Of a stretch of DNA of 64,000 bases, positions 52,404-62,381 are shown piece after piece. The stretch's first letter is position 1. Each line of letters begins with the position of its first letter. Source of the DNA: Luteitalea sp. (lineage in GTDB: Bacteria > Acidobacteriota > Vicinamibacteria > Vicinamibacterales > Vicinamibacteraceae). The DNA is taken from the NCBI GenBank assembly GCA_009377495.1, contig WHTZ01000003.1, positions 124,001-188,000 on the forward strand, in the 5' to 3' direction. A program made the translations under genes and the position numbers. The notes below the pieces were generated by a model. It was not told where the DNA came from, searched no databases, and was given only the letters and a program-made list of their open reading frames with translations.

Positions 52404-55214
52404 ATGAAGAAACGCGTCATGAAGGTGCTTCTGTGTTGTGCGATTGTGCTGCTGATTTCCATACCAGCCACCGCCGAGACAGGCTCACTGCAGGTGCGGA
52501 TTTCGTGGGGTCATGTCGCCTCGCAGGCGTCGCCGTACGCCGTCAGGTTGATCACCGAATCGCCCGGCGTCGAAGCTCAGGATGTCCGGCCGCACCTGCT
52601 CGAATCAGGTGAGGGCCTACAGGATGGCGCGTGGCACACGCAGGCTGGAGGCGGCGACGTCGATGGCATTCGCTTCAGCCTCCTCTATCCCAGCGAGCCT
52701 GTGGACACGATTCAAGACCTTCATGTCCTCTGGGCAGACCTCATCTCGGCAAGCGATGCCGACACGGCTCGCCGCCTCGCCCGCGACCCCGCGTTTCGCC
52801 CTGACTCGCCCAAGCTCACAATCCAGATGGATTCCGACGGAACACGAGGCTTCACCGTCAGCGTGGATCAACTCCTGGCCGAGGAGACGCTGTGGATTCC
52901 TTCACTAGACGTCTATGTGGCCGCGGGCGATCGGGCCGTGGCCTTCGCCGAGCATCTGAAGTCGCTCGAGCCATTGAAGGGGAAGCGCATTCTGGACCGC
53001 GTTCGGCGGGCTCCGGAAGCGAGCTACGAGCAATATACGGCACGCTGGGAGGACATGGGACATCCCGGCTTCACCTACCCCGAGCAGGTCGGCCCAGGAC
53101 ATATCGTCGGGCTCACGTGGGATAGCGCCATTGCCAAGTTCGGCATCGACCGTGCGGCGGGTGTCTGGAACGACTCGGGTAACCCGGACCACTTTCAGTT
53201 CTGGTTTGCGTTCGGCGACTTGGGGCGTGGCGTCGCCGATACATGGAAAGAACAGCGTCTAAGCGATGGCCTGCCCGTGATGACGACCGTCTTCGAGGAA
53301 GACGGGTTGCGGTACGAGGTGGAGCAGTTCGCCTACCCGCTGAACGGCGCGCCCGCGGAGCGTCGCGGCGATATCCCGATGGTCCTGCTCCAAAAAGTGA
53401 CGGTGACGGAGCTCCGAGGAGAGGCCCGTACGATCCCACTCTCTATGAGCCACCGCCGAGAGCTCCCTCCTTACCTCGACTCGACGATCATCGTGGACCG
53501 ACAGGACGCTGCGTTCCTCTTCCGCGAGCGAGGTCGCAGGAGCGTGCTGTTCTCCATCGAGGGCGTCAGCGGCCGTCCAGTCTGGAGCAGCACCCACGAC
53601 TACCAACAAGAGCAGAAGCGGATCGACGCCACGCTCTTTCTCGACCTGCCCGCACGGGGAGCCCGCGACTTCGTGGTCAAGTTGCCCTCGGCCGTGGTGA
53701 CCGCAGATGAGGCCGCGGCGCTGACCGCCATCGACTATGCGCGCGCACGGGAGGCGACGCTCCAGTTCTGGTCTGAGTACGTCGGTCGGGGCGCGCAGTT
53801 TCGGGTGCCAGAAAAGACGGTGAACGACCTGTTCCGGGCCAATCTCTGGCACGCTCTCCGTCTACCGCGCCGACATGGCGGTCAGGAGCCAGACGCGGCG
53901 ATCGACCTTCCCTATTCGAACTTCGCTTATAGCCAGAGCGGCACGCCATGGCCTGTCAACCACGCGGTGTACGTCGACTACATGCTCTACGACTTACGCG
54001 GTTACCACGCCATATCAGCCGAGGAGCTCGAGGCGCAGCTTCGCAACAACCAGGAGCAGGACGGCCATGTGAGTGGCTTTGCCAACTGGTTGGTCTATAC
54101 GCCTGCCATGCTCTACGCCGTCGCTCAGAACTACTTGCTCTCCGGCGATCGCGCGGCGTTCGAACGGCTGTTGCCCTCCAGCCTCAAGGCGATGGACTGG
54201 TGTCTTTCCCAGATCGAACGTGCCTCAGGCGGAGACGGGCCCGCCCGCGGGCTGGTCAGGGGACCACTGAACGATGGAACCGGCGACGGGATCTGGGCCT
54301 TCAACCAGGCCTATCTCTTCGCTGGGCTCGACCTGTTGGGACGAGCGCTCCAGGAGCACGGCCACTCGCGTGCCACCGAGGCGTTGGCAGGGGCGCGCGC
54401 GATGCACACGGCTATCGAACGTGGCTTCCAGGCCGCAAGCGTGCGATCACCGATCGTGCAGCTGCGAGACGGCACCTGGATGCCGTATGTGCCTGCCGAG
54501 GCGCTGACCTATGGCCGCCTGCTGACCGAGTGGTATCCCACCGATGTGGACACGGGCGCGGTTCACCTCCTGCGGTTGAAAGCGCTTGCCGCGCAGGGCA
54601 TCTTGGCAGACTCGCTGCTCAACGATCACGAGGACAACCTGTTCTACAAAGGGTGGGGAATGGCCAACGAGCCTATCTACAATCAGCAGGCGACCGCCTA
54701 CCTTTTGCGTGACGAGCCCGAGGCCGCGATTCGTGCGTTCTACAGCTACATCGCCAGCGCGTTTAGCCACTCGGTGCTGGAACCGGTGGAGCATCGCTGG
54801 ACTCACCCTCAGTACTTTGGGCCGCCCAGCACCGACGGCGCCTGGTTCGAGCTGTACCGCAACATGCTCGTTCACGAGCGTGACGAGGGCGCGCTTCTCT
54901 TCGGACAGGCAACGCCGCGCGCGTGGCTGCAGGACGGCCAGCAGATCGAGGTGGAACGTGCGCCAACCTACTACGGGCCAGTATCGATGACCATCGAGAG
55001 CCACGTAGAGGCCGGAGAGATTCGCGCCGACGTGCAGATGCCCTCCCGCAGCCAACCGAAGACGCTCCTTGTTCGGCTCCGTCATCCCGACGGGCAGCGC
55101 ATGCGCGCTGTCACCGTGAATGGTGAGCGCTGGTCTGACTTCGATCCGCAACAGGAATGGGTACGCGTGTCCGACCCGGACCGACCGCGCTACGCGATCG
55201 TCGCTCGGTACTAG
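52404..55214 (+). CDS. Exported six-hairpin glycosidase-like protein
   Basis: This protein of about 936 residues has a signal peptide (ending PATAE), an N-terminal beta-rich domain and then a long helical (alpha/alpha)6 toroid. Landmarks are DLFRANLWHALRLPRR, WPVNHAVYVDYMLYDLRGYH and YTPAMLYAVAQNYLLSGD. The fold resembles six-hairpin glycosidases (GH15, GH65 and GH78 type), but no catalytic pair was identified with certainty. It is divergent from GH2, leaving a 152-base control region. It ends with a beta-sandwich-like tail. The most likely role is exo- or debranching glycosidase in the periplasm or outside. Confidence 0.8.
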   Translation: MKKRVMKVLLCCAIVLLISIPATAETGSLQVRISWGHVASQASPYAVRLITESPGVEAQDVRPHLLESGEGLQDGAWHTQAGGGDVDGIRFSLLYPSEPVDTIQDLHVLWADLISASDADTARRLARDPAFRPDSPKLTIQMDSDGTRGFTVSVDQLLAEETLWIPSLDVYVAAGDRAVAFAEHLKSLEPLKGKRILDRVRRAPEASYEQYTARWEDMGHPGFTYPEQVGPGHIVGLTWDSAIAKFGIDRAAGVWNDSGNPDHFQFWFAFGDLGRGVADTWKEQRLSDGLPVMTTVFEEDGLRYEVEQFAYPLNGAPAERRGDIPMVLLQKVTVTELRGEARTIPLSMSHRRELPPYLDSTIIVDRQDAAFLFRERGRRSVLFSIEGVSGRPVWSSTHDYQQEQKRIDATLFLDLPARGARDFVVKLPSAVVTADEAAALTAIDYARAREATLQFWSEYVGRGAQFRVPEKTVNDLFRANLWHALRLPRRHGGQEPDAAIDLPYSNFAYSQSGTPWPVNHAVYVDYMLYDLRGYHAISAEELEAQLRNNQEQDGHVSGFANWLVYTPAMLYAVAQNYLLSGDRAAFERLLPSSLKAMDWCLSQIERASGGDGPARGLVRGPLNDGTGDGIWAFNQAYLFAGLDLLGRALQEHGHSRATEALAGARAMHTAIERGFQAASVRSPIVQLRDGTWMPYVPAEALTYGRLLTEWYPTDVDTGAVHLLRLKALAAQGILADSLLNDHEDNLFYKGWGMANEPIYNQQATAYLLRDEPEAAIRAFYSYIASAFSHSVLEPVEHRWTHPQYFGPPSTDGAWFELYRNMLVHERDEGALLFGQATPRAWLQDGQQIEVERAPTYYGPVSMTIESHVEAGEIRADVQMPSRSQPKTLLVRLRHPDGQRMRAVTVNGERWSDFDPQQEWVRVSDPDRPRYAIVARY

Positions 55215-55225
55215 TGGCCAAAGAC

Positions 55226-55245
55226 GGCGCGGCCAAAGCCGCGCC
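55226..55245. terminator. GC hairpin after the glycosidase-like gene
   Basis: A perfect eight-base stem GGCGCGGC / GCCGCGCC around CAAA begins 12 bases after the stop codon of 52404-55214. No long T run follows, but its position fits a transcription stop or a REP-like element. Confidence 0.4.
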
Positions 55246-55365
55246 CTACTTCGTTTCCAATAGGTAGGAAACGGACCGCTAAAGCAGCCGGCAGTCGATT
55301 GACCCTCAGTTGACCAGTGCCAACAATGCGAGATACGGCAGAGATTTGGTAAGGAGGCTGTTCCA

Positions 55366-58300
55366 ATGATGGCACGGGGTCTCTTGTTCGGACTCGTTCT
55401 CCTGCTGCTCCCCGGAGGGTCGCGACTCTTCGCACAGATGGGATCCGAGGGGGCATTCTTGGGAGTCGTCCACGACTCGACAGGCGGCGTCATCCCCGGG
55501 GCGGATATCACGCTTGTCAATTTAGATACCGGCCTTACCAAGAGCACGACGAGCGATAGCGCCGGGAATTTCGAGGTCCTGGCATTGCCGCCCGGTCCTT
55601 ACTCGATCTCGGTCTCCCTGCAGGGCTTCAAGACCTGGTGGGTCGAGAGGACGGTGCTGACCGTTGGCGAGCGCCGCAGGTTATCGCCGCAGTTGGAGGT
55701 TGGTGAGCTCAGCGAGCAGGTCTCGGTCGAGCGGACCGTCGAGCTGATGCAAACCGACAAGAGCTCGGTGGAGGTCGTGGTCCAGGAGCGGCAGCTCCGT
55801 GAGCTGCCGCTGGCAGGCCGCAATCCGGTGCAGCTCGTCAAGCTCGCTCCGGGCATGCGCTTCCTGGGCCAAGGCAACGTTGAGCGCATCTCGACCGTGC
55901 AGGGGCATGGCGTACGCGACGATCAGACCGAGTTCCAGTTGGACGGCCTGAACGCGAACGCGGGCATGGACGAAGGCGGTATGGCGATTCCGAACGTGGA
56001 TACCATCGCCGAGTTCAACGTACAGACGTCTAGCTTCAGTGCCGAGCACGGGCGCATGCCGCTGCAGGTGGTGATGGTGACCAAGTCGGGGACCAACGAA
56101 TTTCACGGCACGGGGTGGGAGTTTCTGCGCGACGACAAGTTGGACGCGCGCAATGCCTTCGCGACGAGCAAGCCCGAGCTACGGCGTAACCAATTCGGCT
56201 TCACGGTGGGCGGGCCGGTGCTCCAAAATCGGATGTTCTTCTTCGGCAGCTTCGAGGGGACCCGAGAACGGCGAGAGGCGATCTACAACAGCACGGTCGT
56301 GCAGCCGGAAATGCTCGCTGGCGATTTCTCCTCGCTGCCGACCAGCATCGTCGATCCGCTGACCGGTCAGCCGTTTCCGAACAACCGGATTCCGGAGTCT
56401 CGCATCTCCTCCGCCTCTCGGTTTTTCGATCCCCACATCCTCATGCCAAACACGCCCGAGGGGCGGTTCCGAGCAGTGGCGCCGAGGCCGGAGGATACCT
56501 ATGAGTACACGTCGCGCGTGGATTACCAGTTGACGGGCAGCCAGCGAATTTATGGCCGTTGGGTGGCGGTCGACGTGACGCGGCAAACGCCCGGATACCG
56601 GCCCGAAGTGACCGAGGACCGGACGATCCTCCAACACAACGTGGGCGTGAACTACAACTACGCCCTGAGCTCCACCACGCTTCTCACGGCAGGTGTCGGC
56701 TATCTCTGGTCGGACAACAACTGGACGGCGCCGCTCGTGGGCACCGAGAACTTGGTGTCGCAGGCTGGGATTCAAGGCATCCCAAGCGAGGGCCGCGAGA
56801 CGTCCATCGGGTTGCCGAACGTCGACCTCACCGGGTATCAAGGGTTCTCGCTGCCCTGGGGCGTGCCAGGCCGGCTTTGGATGTGGGCGGGGAATGCGAA
56901 GATTGGAATGAACTTGATCCGAGGGGCACACTCCATCAGCTTTGGCTATGAGCTCAACGACCGCTCGACGTACGCGCAGCACGCGTCGCATTCAGGTCGC
57001 GGCACGTTCGACTTCAACGGCCAGTACACAGGCGACGCGTTTGCCGATTACCTGTTGGGCTTCGTGTCTTCCACACGGAGGAATTTCCCGGCCGCGAAGT
57101 TCGGCATGTCGCACTCGCCGTATTCAGGGACGTACATACAGGATTTCTGGCGCATCCATCCGAGCGTGACGCTGAACCTGGGGCTGCGGTTCGACTACTG
57201 GCATGAGAAGGAGGCCTATCGGGGCCAAGCCGCCACGTTTGTTCCCGAGCTCGGCAAGGTGGTCGCTGGTGAGGACCGAAACGGGCAGGTCGACCTCGGC
57301 GCGCAGCCAGTGGCGCCGTTTCTGGCCGAGGCTATCAAGGACCTCTGGATTCCCGCGTCCGAGGCTGGCCTCCCGCGCGCTTTGTTCAAGGCTAGTGGCC
57401 AATTTGCGCCCCGTTTGGGGCTGACGTGGCGGCCCTTGCGCGAGAGCGACCTCGTGTTGAGGCTGGGCTACGGCGTGTTCATGAGCAGCTATAAAGGCAA
57501 CCACACGGCCTCCTCGGGCGCCTTGCCGTACCGCGGCATCGAGGAACAGACGCTGAGCAGCACGTCGCCGCGTTCCTGGGAGGCCGTATGGCCCGCGGAC
57601 CCGCGCGACTTCGTTCAACCGTCGATTACCGAATCGCCGGCGTGGGACAACGATCTAACGAAGACACACGAATGGAACCTCTCGGTCCAGCAGGGTCTCC
57701 CGTTTCGATCGGCGATCACGGTGTCTTACGTGGGGGCGAGGGTGCTGGGACAGTTGGTAACGAGCCCGTACAACGAGGTGCCCCCCGGTCGCTATGACGA
57801 CATTGCGGCGGCGCGCCCGTGGCCGGCGTTCGGCACCTTGAATATCTTGGAGGACGCGGGAGAGTCGTGGTTCAACGGGCTGCAAGTCAAGTTGGAGCGC
57901 CGGTTTGGCGACGGCCTCGCATACAACTTGTCGTATTCGTTCTCCAAGCACATCGCCGACAAGGCCCCGGCGAGCAACTGGGGCGTCCTGACGCCGTTTG
58001 CCCCCGCGGGCTACGAGCGCGGCCGGGCGCAGTCCGATCGTACGCACATACTCACGTTCGACTCGATTTACGAGTTGCCGTTCGGCTCCGGGCGTCGATA
58101 CATGGACAGCGCGCATCCGCTGATCAATGGCCTATTGGGCGGCTGGCAACTCACCGGTATCTATCAGTTCACGTCGGGTGCTCCGCTCACCTTCTTCGTG
58201 CCGGGTGCCACGCTGGGCAATGGGTGGGACACGCGGCCGAACCTGGTGGGCAACCCGAGTGTCTCGAATCCGAGCGCCGCCCTCTGGTTCGATCCCGCGG

Positions 58301-58569
58301 CGCTCGAGGCGCCGTCGCCGTTCCAGTTTGGCGACTCGGGGGTGGGCATCCTAGACGGGCCCGGCTTCCATTCGCTCGACCTGGGGTTCATCAAGAACTT
58401 CTCGGTGTCGGGCGGTCGATATCTGCAATTCCGCTGGGAGATGTTCAACGCGCTCAACCATGTGAACCTGGGCAATCCGGATACCACGTTCGGGCTCTCC
58501 ACCACCGGGCAGATCTTCTCTTCGAGTGCAGCACGCGAGATGCAGGTTGGGCTGAAGTTTATCTTCTAA
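55366..58569 (+). CDS. TonB-dependent receptor with carboxypeptidase-regulatory domain
   Basis: This 1067-residue protein has a signal peptide (residues 1-24). A CarboxypepD_reg-like beta-sandwich follows (FLGVVHDSTGGVIPGADITLVNLDTG; PPGPYSISVSLQGFKTW). Then come a plug domain (RQLRELPLAGRNPVQLVKLAPG), a 22-strand-type barrel, and a final FNALNHVNLGNPD and GLKFIF end. This Oar-like build is the typical large outer-membrane receptor of Acidobacteria. AGGAGG is nine bases before the start. Sited after two glycosidases, it is the likely oligosaccharide receptor of the region; the ligand is unknown. Confidence 0.95.
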   Translation: MMARGLLFGLVLLLLPGGSRLFAQMGSEGAFLGVVHDSTGGVIPGADITLVNLDTGLTKSTTSDSAGNFEVLALPPGPYSISVSLQGFKTWWVERTVLTVGERRRLSPQLEVGELSEQVSVERTVELMQTDKSSVEVVVQERQLRELPLAGRNPVQLVKLAPGMRFLGQGNVERISTVQGHGVRDDQTEFQLDGLNANAGMDEGGMAIPNVDTIAEFNVQTSSFSAEHGRMPLQVVMVTKSGTNEFHGTGWEFLRDDKLDARNAFATSKPELRRNQFGFTVGGPVLQNRMFFFGSFEGTRERREAIYNSTVVQPEMLAGDFSSLPTSIVDPLTGQPFPNNRIPESRISSASRFFDPHILMPNTPEGRFRAVAPRPEDTYEYTSRVDYQLTGSQRIYGRWVAVDVTRQTPGYRPEVTEDRTILQHNVGVNYNYALSSTTLLTAGVGYLWSDNNWTAPLVGTENLVSQAGIQGIPSEGRETSIGLPNVDLTGYQGFSLPWGVPGRLWMWAGNAKIGMNLIRGAHSISFGYELNDRSTYAQHASHSGRGTFDFNGQYTGDAFADYLLGFVSSTRRNFPAAKFGMSHSPYSGTYIQDFWRIHPSVTLNLGLRFDYWHEKEAYRGQAATFVPELGKVVAGEDRNGQVDLGAQPVAPFLAEAIKDLWIPASEAGLPRALFKASGQFAPRLGLTWRPLRESDLVLRLGYGVFMSSYKGNHTASSGALPYRGIEEQTLSSTSPRSWEAVWPADPRDFVQPSITESPAWDNDLTKTHEWNLSVQQGLPFRSAITVSYVGARVLGQLVTSPYNEVPPGRYDDIAAARPWPAFGTLNILEDAGESWFNGLQVKLERRFGDGLAYNLSYSFSKHIADKAPASNWGVLTPFAPAGYERGRAQSDRTHILTFDSIYELPFGSGRRYMDSAHPLINGLLGGWQLTGIYQFTSGAPLTFFVPGATLGNGWDTRPNLVGNPSVSNPSAALWFDPAALEAPSPFQFGDSGVGILDGPGFHSLDLGFIKNFSVSGGRYLQFRWEMFNALNHVNLGNPDTTFGLSTTGQIFSSSAAREMQVGLKFIF

Positions 58570-58602
58570 GTCCAGGAGTGAAGCACAGCAACGTTCGACG
58601 AG

Positions 58603-59682
58603 ATGAAGCGACGAGACCTGCTCCGCGGAGGCCTGGCTGCGGCGGCCGTCGCCGTCGGGCTCGACGCACGTGCCGGCCCGGCCGCCGTGACCATCCCCTC
58701 GGTCCGAGGGCCGGTACGCGCCGACGACCTCGGTGTCACGCTGCCGCACGAGCATCCAGCTTGTGGCTGGGATTGGCGACGCGTCGCGTACCCGGGGCCG
58801 CCGGCTGATGCGCTGACCGAAGAGCAGCGGCGGGAGCAGGAGGGCAGTGTGCTCGCCTTCTGGGACTTGCTCGGCGCCAAGTTGAAGCAGAATGGCGTGG
58901 GGAGCATCCTCGATGCGCGGAGCGAGCATTCTGGCCGCGCGGTCGATCTCCTCCAGGTCATTTCTCGGCGCACGGGCCTGAACATCATGTGTGTGACCGG
59001 CTACTATGTGCGGTCACAGCGTCCTCGGGACTTCGTCTCGCGCGGGCTCGAGGCCGCGAGGGACCACATGATCAAGGAGCTCGTCGACGGCATCGGCAAC
59101 ACTGGCGTGCGGGCTGCGGCCATCAAGCTCGCCGTTGGCGGCCGTCCGAAAGACGACTCCGACGATCTCATGCTCAACGCGGGCGCGCTTGCCCAGAAGG
59201 CGACCTCGTGCGCGATTACCACGCACGCGACCACGCCGGAGAGCCGGGGTCATTTGATCGATGTCCTGGAGCAGCGTGGAGCAGACCTGTCGCGGGTCGC
59301 CATCGGTCACGCCGACGCGAACGGATCGGCCCAGGAGAGCCAGCAATTGTTGCAACGCGCCGGCTACGTCCTCTACACCATTTGGGGCATCACGAACCCC
59401 AAGCTTATCGGTTCGCGCACACCTGTTCTCTCGGATCATTCCGCTCGTCTCGTCCGCAGCCTGCTCGACCGCGGCCTGGTGAAGCAGATCATGTTCTCCA
59501 TCGACTTCTCCGTGTATCAGCACCAGGGCGGCATCGTTCTTCGCCTCTACGACATCCCCGAGCGGACATCGAACTTCATGTTTACGTTCGTGCTGCCGCA
59601 GCTCCGAAGGCTCGGCATTTCGGAAGACGAGATCCGTCAGATGATGGTCGAGAACCCTCGTCGGCATCTGTGCGGGACCTGA
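58603..59682 (+). CDS. Tat-exported phosphotriesterase-family lactonase/esterase
   Basis: This 359-residue protein has a twin-arginine signal (KRRDLLRGG). The PTE-type TIM barrel has all metal ligands in place: His49 and His51 (PHEHP), the carboxylated lysine candidate Lys175 (AAIKLA), His208 (THATTP), His236 (GHADANG) and Asp301 (FSIDFS). The family includes phosphotriesterases, lactonases and sugar-lactone hydrolases; in a sugar locus, lactone hydrolysis is plausible. The gene follows the receptor by 33 bases and precedes the lipoprotein by four, so they may be one operon. Confidence 0.9.
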   Translation: MKRRDLLRGGLAAAAVAVGLDARAGPAAVTIPSVRGPVRADDLGVTLPHEHPACGWDWRRVAYPGPPADALTEEQRREQEGSVLAFWDLLGAKLKQNGVGSILDARSEHSGRAVDLLQVISRRTGLNIMCVTGYYVRSQRPRDFVSRGLEAARDHMIKELVDGIGNTGVRAAAIKLAVGGRPKDDSDDLMLNAGALAQKATSCAITTHATTPESRGHLIDVLEQRGADLSRVAIGHADANGSAQESQQLLQRAGYVLYTIWGITNPKLIGSRTPVLSDHSARLVRSLLDRGLVKQIMFSIDFSVYQHQGGIVLRLYDIPERTSNFMFTFVLPQLRRLGISEDEIRQMMVENPRRHLCGT

Positions 59683-59686
59683 TGCC

Positions 59687-60781
59687 ATGACGAGGTGTCG
59701 GTCGCTGTCGCTCGGACTCCTGGCCATCATGTTGGTCGCCGCGAGCTGTGCCGTGGACACACGTGACGAAGCACCTGAGGAACGGAGTGCCGCTAGCACG
59801 GGGTCCGAATCGGCCGCTCGTCAGGACCCCAACGACCCGCGCGTGTTGAAGCTTGCCAGCGAAGTGGGTGACAAAGGATGGATTGTTTACAGCGCGCGCA
59901 CGGCCAAGGGCGACTGGGACCTCTTTCTCATGAGGCCGGACGGTTCGGCGCGACGCCCGCTTACCGAGACCAGTGAGTACAGCGAAGGAGGTGCCAGGTT
60001 CTCGCCGAGCGGTCGGAAGTTGCTCTACTACCGCATACCCACGGGCGTTGCGGTCGACAACAACGAGTACGGGCGCTTCGACCTCGTCGTTGCCAATGCG
60101 GACGGCAGCCATCCCGTGGCCTACGGCAAAGACTACAACTGGGCTTCTTGGGGCCCCAACGATGATCAGCTCGCCCGCCTGACCAAGGCAGGCATCGAGA
60201 TCGTGGAGCTGTCGAGCAAGCGCACCATTCGCACGCTAGAGAAGCAAGGCATGTTCCACCAGCTCTTCTGGTCGCCAGACGGCCAGTGGTTTACGGGAAC
60301 AGCGAACGGCCTGGGTGAGCATTGGGCCATCGCGCGCATGAATGCAACGACCGGCGAGTTGAGTGGCGTGAGCGATCCTCGGTGCTTCAACTGCACGTCG
60401 GATTGGTTCCCTGACTCGCAACGCATCATTTACTCGAAAGGCATTCCGTGCACGGGTGAGTGGGCTCAACTCTGGATGACCCATGAGAGCGAATCAGAGA
60501 GTCGTCTCGTCTATGCCGAGCCGGCCCGCCATATTTATGGAGGCGCATTTTCACCAGACGGCCACTATGTGCTCTTCACCCGGTCACGACGCGACCTGGG
60601 CCGCGTCGACGAATCACACACGACGATGGGGCTGATGCGATTTCAAGATGCGCCAATCATTCGCGGGGACGATGGTCCCTTACGGAAGGCGTTTCCGAAT
60701 GCCACGGACGGCCCAGTCTTGGATCTCTCGGTTGGCTGGGAGCCACACTGGACGTACGCCGACATCGGAGCAAACAGGTGA
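59687..60781 (+). CDS. TolB-like WD40/PD40 beta-propeller lipoprotein
   Basis: This 364-residue protein has a lipobox (VAASC). PD40 repeats follow: ARFSPSGRKLLYYRIP, LFWSPDGQWFTGTAN, GGAFSPDGHYVLFTRS and others, making a six- or seven-bladed propeller. No catalytic motif was found, and the protein probably binds a ligand or partner at the membrane. Its stop overlaps the next gene start (GTGA, 60778-60781). Confidence 0.85.
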   Translation: MTRCRSLSLGLLAIMLVAASCAVDTRDEAPEERSAASTGSESAARQDPNDPRVLKLASEVGDKGWIVYSARTAKGDWDLFLMRPDGSARRPLTETSEYSEGGARFSPSGRKLLYYRIPTGVAVDNNEYGRFDLVVANADGSHPVAYGKDYNWASWGPNDDQLARLTKAGIEIVELSSKRTIRTLEKQGMFHQLFWSPDGQWFTGTANGLGEHWAIARMNATTGELSGVSDPRCFNCTSDWFPDSQRIIYSKGIPCTGEWAQLWMTHESESESRLVYAEPARHIYGGAFSPDGHYVLFTRSRRDLGRVDESHTTMGLMRFQDAPIIRGDDGPLRKAFPNATDGPVLDLSVGWEPHWTYADIGANR

Positions 60782-61254
60782 AGGTTGGGTCCGCGCGCGG
60801 CCGACCGTTCGGTGTTGTGCTCGTATTGCTGGTGGTCGTCGTGGCGTCGTGCAAGAGGACGCCGGCCACCGGAATCGACCAGCATGTGACGAACCTGGGC
60901 AGCATCGAGGTAACCGCTCGGCTCCTCGAGATACCGGGCGAGTTTCCCTCTAATGAGCTCTACAACTATGCGTTTATTCTGAAGTACCGCGTTCTCGTGG
61001 TTCATCGAGGGGAGATCAAGGAAGAAGACATCCTCGTTGGGCAGTACAATCCTCGAAAGCCTCGATCCGACGCCGAGGACGACTTTTCGGGCACGGTGGG
61101 AGGAGATCTCACGCGCTTCAGGGCGGGTGACGTCCATCGTCTGGCGTTGGCGGCGCCGCTCGATGAGTATTGGATGGGCGGCATTATCGACAAGTACTTT
61201 GACCAGAAGGGCGTCCGTTATTGGGCGTTCTGGACCAACAGGGTGGACAAGTAG
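60778..61254 (+). CDS. Small lipoprotein, unknown
   Basis: This 158-residue protein has a lipobox (VVVASC) and a beta-rich domain (SIEVTARLLEIPGEFPSNELYNYAFILKYRVLVVHRG, ILVGQYNPRKPR). I do not recognise the domain. The GTG start overlaps the stop of the propeller gene, so the two lipoproteins are coupled and may act together at the cell envelope. Confidence 0.75.
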   Translation: MKVGSARGRPFGVVLVLLVVVVASCKRTPATGIDQHVTNLGSIEVTARLLEIPGEFPSNELYNYAFILKYRVLVVHRGEIKEEDILVGQYNPRKPRSDAEDDFSGTVGGDLTRFRAGDVHRLALAAPLDEYWMGGIIDKYFDQKGVRYWAFWTNRVDK

Positions 61255-61395
61255 CCCGTTATGCGGCTCGTTAGAACTTTGTAACACGTCCCACACGCTT
61301 GTCTTTATTTGTTCCAATGGGCAGGAAAAGCAGCGCCCTGGTCGCTTGGGGTCCGTTGACGGCCGACCGGTCGCGGCCAACAATCCGAGGCTAAG

Positions 61396-61893
61396 GTGAA
61401 CGTCGGTCAAATATACATGCTCCTGGCGCTATTGAGCTTTAGCCTGCTCGGCGTCTTCCACAAGCTGGCCGACGTGAAGCAGTGCCGACCGAGCGCCGTC
61501 AACGCCCTGCTCTATACGTGGTCGCTGGTGTTCGTCGCGGTGCTCGTCCTGTTCACGAAGCAGACGGCACCTACCGCGCCCCAGGCCGTCGTTTCGATCG
61601 CGCTGCCATTCGGGATCTGTGCGTCGGTGGCCATCCTCGCCTTTCAAGCCGGCATCCGGCATGGCAACATCGCCACGAGCTGGCTGGCCATCAATCTCTC
61701 CGCGGGCATCCCGACGGTGGCGTCGATCGTGGTCTATGGTGAGCCCGTGGTCCCGGGAAAGGCAGTCGCCTTGGCACTCATCCCGATCTCGATGTTTTTG
61801 TTGTGGACGGACAAGAAGCACGAGGCGCGGCGGACCGCGGCAGCCGGCCCGCAGGCGGACACCCTCGTCGTGCCACGCGAGAGTGGGTCGTGA
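61396..61893 (+). CDS. EamA/DMT-type half transporter, first subunit
   Basis: This 165-residue protein has five predicted helices (NVGQIYMLLALLSFSLLGVFHKL, LLYTWSLVFVAVLVLF, SIALPFGICASVAIL, TSWLAINLSAGIPTVASIVVYGEP, KAVALALIPISMFLL) and a polar tail. It is about half the size of a ten-helix EamA transporter. The stop overlaps the second subunit (GTGA, 61890-61893). Both halves together would form an inner-membrane drug/metabolite-type carrier; the substrate is unknown. Confidence 0.78.
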   Translation: MNVGQIYMLLALLSFSLLGVFHKLADVKQCRPSAVNALLYTWSLVFVAVLVLFTKQTAPTAPQAVVSIALPFGICASVAILAFQAGIRHGNIATSWLAINLSAGIPTVASIVVYGEPVVPGKAVALALIPISMFLLWTDKKHEARRTAAAGPQADTLVVPRESGS

Positions 61894-62327
61894 AACGAGA
61901 TCCCGGCGTATGGTTGCGGCTCATGCTGGTCGCGTTCGTGACGAACGGGGCGGGCCCCTTCGGCCTGAAGGTGCTCAGCGAACGGGGCTTGGCCCAAGCC
62001 TATCAATCCCAGTATTTGTTTTACTGGTATCTGGGTGGCTTCCTCTTCGCCCTCCTCGCGCTCTTGGGGCGGGGCGGCCGTGTGTATGGCCGGGAGGTGT
62101 GGCTCGGAGCGGCGATGGGTGCATGCAGCCTGTCGGGCCAGGCGCTGACCGGCATGGCCCTCTCCCATGGCATCCCGGGTCACATCGTGTTCCCGCTGAC
62201 CACGGGGGGCTCGTTGTTCCTGGTGGCGCTGGCGGGAATCGTGCTGTTCAAGGAGCGCGTGGGCTCCTATGGAATCGCGGGCATCGCCTTGGGCATCGTG
62301 GCGCTGGTTGCGCTGAGCGTCGGATGA
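61890..62327 (+). CDS. EamA/DMT-type half transporter, second subunit
   Basis: This protein of about 145 residues has five predicted helices (RLMLVAFVTNGAGPFGLKVL, YLFYWYLGGFLFALLALLG, VWLGAAMGACSLSGQALTG, IVFPLTTGGSLFLVALAGIVLF, GSYGIAGIALGIVALVALSVG). The GTG start overlaps the stop of the first half by four bases. It likely forms a heterodimer with the first half in place of the usual single-chain EamA protein. The genes after it are RraA-like and an amidohydrolase, suggesting transport of their substrate. Confidence 0.78.
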   Translation: MKRDPGVWLRLMLVAFVTNGAGPFGLKVLSERGLAQAYQSQYLFYWYLGGFLFALLALLGRGGRVYGREVWLGAAMGACSLSGQALTGMALSHGIPGHIVFPLTTGGSLFLVALAGIVLFKERVGSYGIAGIALGIVALVALSVG

Positions 62328-62381
62328 GCACCTGAGATGTTCGTGACCCACAGAGAGTGAGCCAGGAAGGAGGGCTCGCAG

